From an uncultured bacterium (GTDB lineage Bacteria; Verrucomicrobiota; Kiritimatiellia; RFP12; UBA1067), in contig CACZAK010000199.1 of assembly GCA_902779075.1 (NCBI GenBank), positions 1-7,948 of the forward strand: a DNA stretch of 7,948 nt, given 5' to 3'. A model generated the notes under the pieces. That model was given only the letters and a program-made list of their open reading frames with translations, was not told the DNA's origin and ran no database searches. Numbering within the stretch: position 1 is the stretch's first letter; the number at the start of each line of letters is the position of its first letter. A program made the translations under genes and the position numbers. Positions 6,072 through 7,948 of this stretch are shown one piece after another.

Positions 6072-7631
6072 ATGAAAAAGAAACTGACAACGATGATTCT
6101 TGTACTTGGCGCAGCCATCGGCCTCGCCGCCGCTCAATCGATCGCCACCCACGAGAAGGTTCAACTTTGGGAAGGTGGCCCATACTGGGCGACCACCAAC
6201 ATCGGCGCAGAGAAACCGGAGGATTACGGCTACTACTTCTGGTGGGGCGACACCGTCGGTTACAGGCGCCAAGGAAACGCCTGGGTTGCAACCGATGGTT
6301 CGTCATCCAATTTTCGGTTTTGGGACAGTTCGAAAAGCATGCAGACCTACAACAAAAGTATCTCTACGCTCCAAAGCGATGGTTGGGTCGTCTTGAAGGA
6401 TGGCGCCTACGTCCTTGCGTCGGAGCATGACGCGGCGCAGGTGCAGTGGGGCGGCGGCTGGCGGATGCCGACGGATCAGGAAATGGATGATCTCTGCCAC
6501 AACAAGTGCGACTGGACGTGGACGACGCAGAACGGTGTGAATGGCTATATCGTTAGCGGCCGGGGCGACTACGCCGCCGCCAGCATCTTCCTGCCCTGCG
6601 CCGGTTACGGCGAAGAGGGGGCGCTCAGCGATGCCGGTTCGGACGGCAAATACTGGTCGGCCGTCCCGTCCTCGGGCTACGACTACGCCTACGTATTGTA
6701 CTTCGGTGGTGGCTACTTCCGCACGAGCGGTACCTATCGCCCCTACGGGCAGTCTATCCGTCCTGTCCAAGGGTTCGGCACGTCCACGCCGGAGTCGACA
6801 CCCACTCCGACGCCGCCAACGCCAGAACCCGAGAAGCCGTGCTACGAGGTTCTGAACGCGAAGGACATTACCGCGCCCTACGCCGCGCCCAAGGCTGCGA
6901 CATTGCAGGGCGTCGCGTACGACGGCTGCGACGTCGCCGGGATCGTGGAGCTGAAACTCGGCAAGGTATCCAAGGGTAAGAGCAAGGTTTCCGGCTCTTT
7001 CACCGGCCTCGACGGCAAGAAGATATCCATCAAGGCCGTAACCGTTGGCGACATCGACGGCTCAAAGCCCGCGACAGTTTCGCTGGAGGTCAAGAGCCAC
7101 GGCACGATGACCGTCACCATCGGCGGCGACAAGTTCGCGGGTTCGCTGGGCGGCTGGCACGTGCAGTCTGGTACCGTGGGCGGTAACTGGACAAAGGGCA
7201 TGGCGACCGTGGGCGTAGATGCGAGCGACGTTTCGATGTTCGCGGGCACGGTGCTTTCAAAACTTCTGCCGAACGGCGAGCAGGCGAAGGCGAACGGCGG
7301 CAAGTGGTCGTTCGCGAAGGCCGCCAGCGTGAAGTGGGCCAAGCCGAAGAAGGGCGCGGAGCAGCCGGAAGTCTTCGATCCGGAGTCCGGCAAGGGGCTG
7401 ATCGTGGATACGTCGAAGGGCGGGAACCTTTCCGGGATGAAGCTCTCGTACACGCCGAAGAAGGGTACGTTCAAGGGCACGTTCAAGGTGTACGCGCTAG
7501 AGGGCGCGGGCAAGGCGACCAAGTTGAAGAAGTACACGGTCAAGGTGAGCGGCGTGGTTGTGGACGGCGTCGGCCACGGTGTGGCGACCAGCAAGAACCC
7601 CGCCGTGAGCTGGGCAGTGACGGTGAAGTAA
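6072..7631 (+). CDS. Secreted FISUMP-domain protein with shared C-terminal domain
   Basis: The 519-aa product has a signal peptide (MKKKLTT, hydrophobic core, AAA with likely cleavage after A21). Residues 28-233 match the Fibrobacter succinogenes major paralogous (FISUMP, TIGR02145) domain. Landmarks are WATTNIGAEKPEDYGYYFWW, WGGGWRMPTDQEMDDLC, CDWTWTTQNGVNGY, SIFLPCAGY and the closing GQSIRPV. The domain is common in large families of secreted proteins; its ligand is unknown. A Pro/Thr-rich linker (236-255) leads to the C-terminal domain shared with the upstream gene. ATG 6072 is chosen because AAAGGAA (6058-6064) precedes it by 7 nt and it gives a clean signal peptide; the in-frame ATG at 5973 lies inside the upstream gene. 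The 56-nt gap has no terminator, so the pair is probably co-transcribed. Confidence 0.9.
   Translation: MKKKLTTMILVLGAAIGLAAAQSIATHEKVQLWEGGPYWATTNIGAEKPEDYGYYFWWGDTVGYRRQGNAWVATDGSSSNFRFWDSSKSMQTYNKSISTLQSDGWVVLKDGAYVLASEHDAAQVQWGGGWRMPTDQEMDDLCHNKCDWTWTTQNGVNGYIVSGRGDYAAASIFLPCAGYGEEGALSDAGSDGKYWSAVPSSGYDYAYVLYFGGGYFRTSGTYRPYGQSIRPVQGFGTSTPESTPTPTPPTPEPEKPCYEVLNAKDITAPYAAPKAATLQGVAYDGCDVAGIVELKLGKVSKGKSKVSGSFTGLDGKKISIKAVTVGDIDGSKPATVSLEVKSHGTMTVTIGGDKFAGSLGGWHVQSGTVGGNWTKGMATVGVDASDVSMFAGTVLSKLLPNGEQAKANGGKWSFAKAASVKWAKPKKGAEQPEVFDPESGKGLIVDTSKGGNLSGMKLSYTPKKGTFKGTFKVYALEGAGKATKLKKYTVKVSGVVVDGVGHGVATSKNPAVSWAVTVK
6843..7631 (+). repeat. Shared C-terminal module, copy 2
   Basis: This segment encodes residues 258-519 of the FISUMP protein and is the direct-repeat partner of 5224-6015. 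Both copies end in the same PAVSWAVTVK and then the stop. Within the domain, a KLxYTPKKGTFKGxFKV segment followed by KKYTVKVSGVVVDGVG echoes the earlier ELKLGK, KVSGSFTGLDGKKISIKAV segment, hinting at an internal duplication. Confidence 0.88.
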
Positions 7632-7662
7632 GCGGTCGCGACGGAGCGCGCTCCTCCCGCTA

Positions 7663-7710
7663 GCAACGGGCGAGACGCCCGTTGTCCCAGTGAGCCGCCA
7701 AGATGGCGGC
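7663..7710 (-). repeat. 48-bp double-hairpin repeat, copy 2 (inverted; right boundary of cassette)
   Basis: This is the reverse-oriented partner of 4351-4398 (46/48 matches). CAACGGGCG (7664-7672) pairs with CGCCCGTTG (7676-7684). GAGCCGCCA (7692-7700) pairs with TGGCGGCTC (7704-7712). The preceding bases 7637-7654 also hold short palindromes (GGAGCGCGCTCC at 7643-7654), so the repeat unit on this side may start just after the stop codon of the surface gene. Confidence 0.85.
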
Positions 7711-7724
7711 TCTCCCATTTTTTT
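7692..7724 (+). terminator. Probable rho-independent terminator formed by repeat copy 2
   Basis: The 9-bp stem GAGCCGCCA/TGGCGGCTC (7692-7700 with 7704-7712, loop AGA) is followed after TCCCA by seven Ts (7718-7724). It lies 60 nt after the FISUMP gene's stop codon and would end its transcript. The 5-nt gap between stem and T-run is slightly long, which lowers confidence. Confidence 0.6.
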
Positions 7725-7726
7725 GG

Positions 7727-7732
7727 TATAAT
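7727..7732 (+). promoter_or_regulatory. -10 box (TATAAT) of a probable leaderless promoter
   Basis: A perfect TATAAT lies directly after the terminator T-run and ends 7 nt before the ATG at 7740. Transcription would start at or within a base or two of that ATG, giving an mRNA without a 5' leader. No good -35 is present; at 17-nt spacing it would be TGGCGG (7704-7709), inside the terminator stem. No Shine-Dalgarno is visible before the ATG. Confidence 0.6.
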
Positions 7733-7739
7733 GTGCGCC

Positions 7740-7948
7740 ATGCAGATAGTAAACATAGATTCCAACGACTTCGGCGAAATCCGCAACAGGGACTACGTGT
7801 ACGTCGATAAGACGGCGTGGTTCCATCGCCTTGCCACGGCCGCAGGGAGGAAGATGTTCTTCCTCGCGCGTCCGCGCAGGTTCGGCAAGTCTCTGATGAT
7901 CTCCACCCTTGAGGCGATGTTCCAGGGGAAGCGCGAGCTGTTTGAGGG
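7740..7948 (+). CDS. AAA-ATPase-like / PD-(D/E)XK nuclease superfamily protein, N-terminal part (3' end outside window)
   Basis: The first 69 codons are present and the frame is open at the window edge. The segment has the hallmark of the AAA-ATPase_like family (PF09820): FGEIRNRDYVYVDKTAWFHRL (from residue 11), then FFLARPRRFGKSLMISTLEAMF (40-61). GKS at 49-51 is the phosphate-binding loop core, and RELFEG follows as in relatives. Full members are usually about 500-600 aa with a C-terminal PD-(D/E)XK_9 domain, which cannot be seen here. They form large paralogous families of unproven function in gut anaerobes. ATG 7740 is taken as the start. An in-frame ATG at 7731 overlaps the -10 box and would add only three residues. 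It has its own promoter and is separate from the cassette. Confidence 0.88.
   Translation, partial: MQIVNIDSNDFGEIRNRDYVYVDKTAWFHRLATAAGRKMFFLARPRRFGKSLMISTLEAMFQGKRELFE

Noticed and set aside
4564..6306. Long minus-strand open frame (580 aa) opposite the LRR gene
   Set aside because: It mirrors the LRR repeats as HAREAV/GIPDGRHAGG patterns, has no Shine-Dalgarno or known domain, and the + strand gene is clearly real.

Overview
This GC-rich window covers the distal half of a ribosomal-protein (spc) operon, then a two-gene cassette of secreted surface-type proteins, then the start of an unrelated ATPase gene. The organism looks like an uncultured gut-type bacterium of the PVC group, most likely Kiritimatiellota. 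That is inference from the mix of a BspA-like leucine-rich-repeat protein, a Fibrobacter-type (FISUMP) surface domain, a shared C-terminal domain I associate with such genomes, and a hairpin-rich intergenic repeat. No rRNA or other taxonomic marker is present to confirm it.

Positions 1-4343 (+ strand) read rplE (3' end), rpsN, rpsH, rplF, rplR, rpsE, rplO, secY. Each gene has a purine-rich Shine-Dalgarno sequence about 7-9 nt before its start. Spacing is tight from rplE to rpsE, and rplR and rpsE overlap by 1 nt. The canonical rpmD (L30) is absent between rpsE and rplO; that gap holds a GC-rich perfect hairpin instead. A 128-nt spacer with a possible attenuator precedes secY. The run ends at secY: rpmJ, map, adk or infA do not follow within the window.

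Positions 4344-7724 are a cassette. Two secreted proteins (500 and 519 aa) have unrelated N-terminal ectodomains: five to six 23-residue TpLRR repeats in one, a FISUMP domain in the other. Both end in a C-terminal domain of about 262 aa that is about 84% identical by hand count and includes identical DNA tracts of 74 and 53 nt. Inverted copies of a 48-bp double-hairpin repeat (46/48 matches) bracket the pair, one copy 7 bp after the secY stop codon and the other after the second surface gene. The second copy, on the + strand, ends in seven Ts and so could act as a terminator.

From 7740 an AAA-ATPase-like/PD-(D/E)XK-family gene begins and runs off the window. A perfect TATAAT lies only 7 nt before its ATG and no Shine-Dalgarno is visible, which points to a leaderless transcript.

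The operon genes build ribosomes and the Sec translocon. The two surface proteins would be Sec substrates. Long antisense reading frames throughout are GC-rich shadows and are not annotated.
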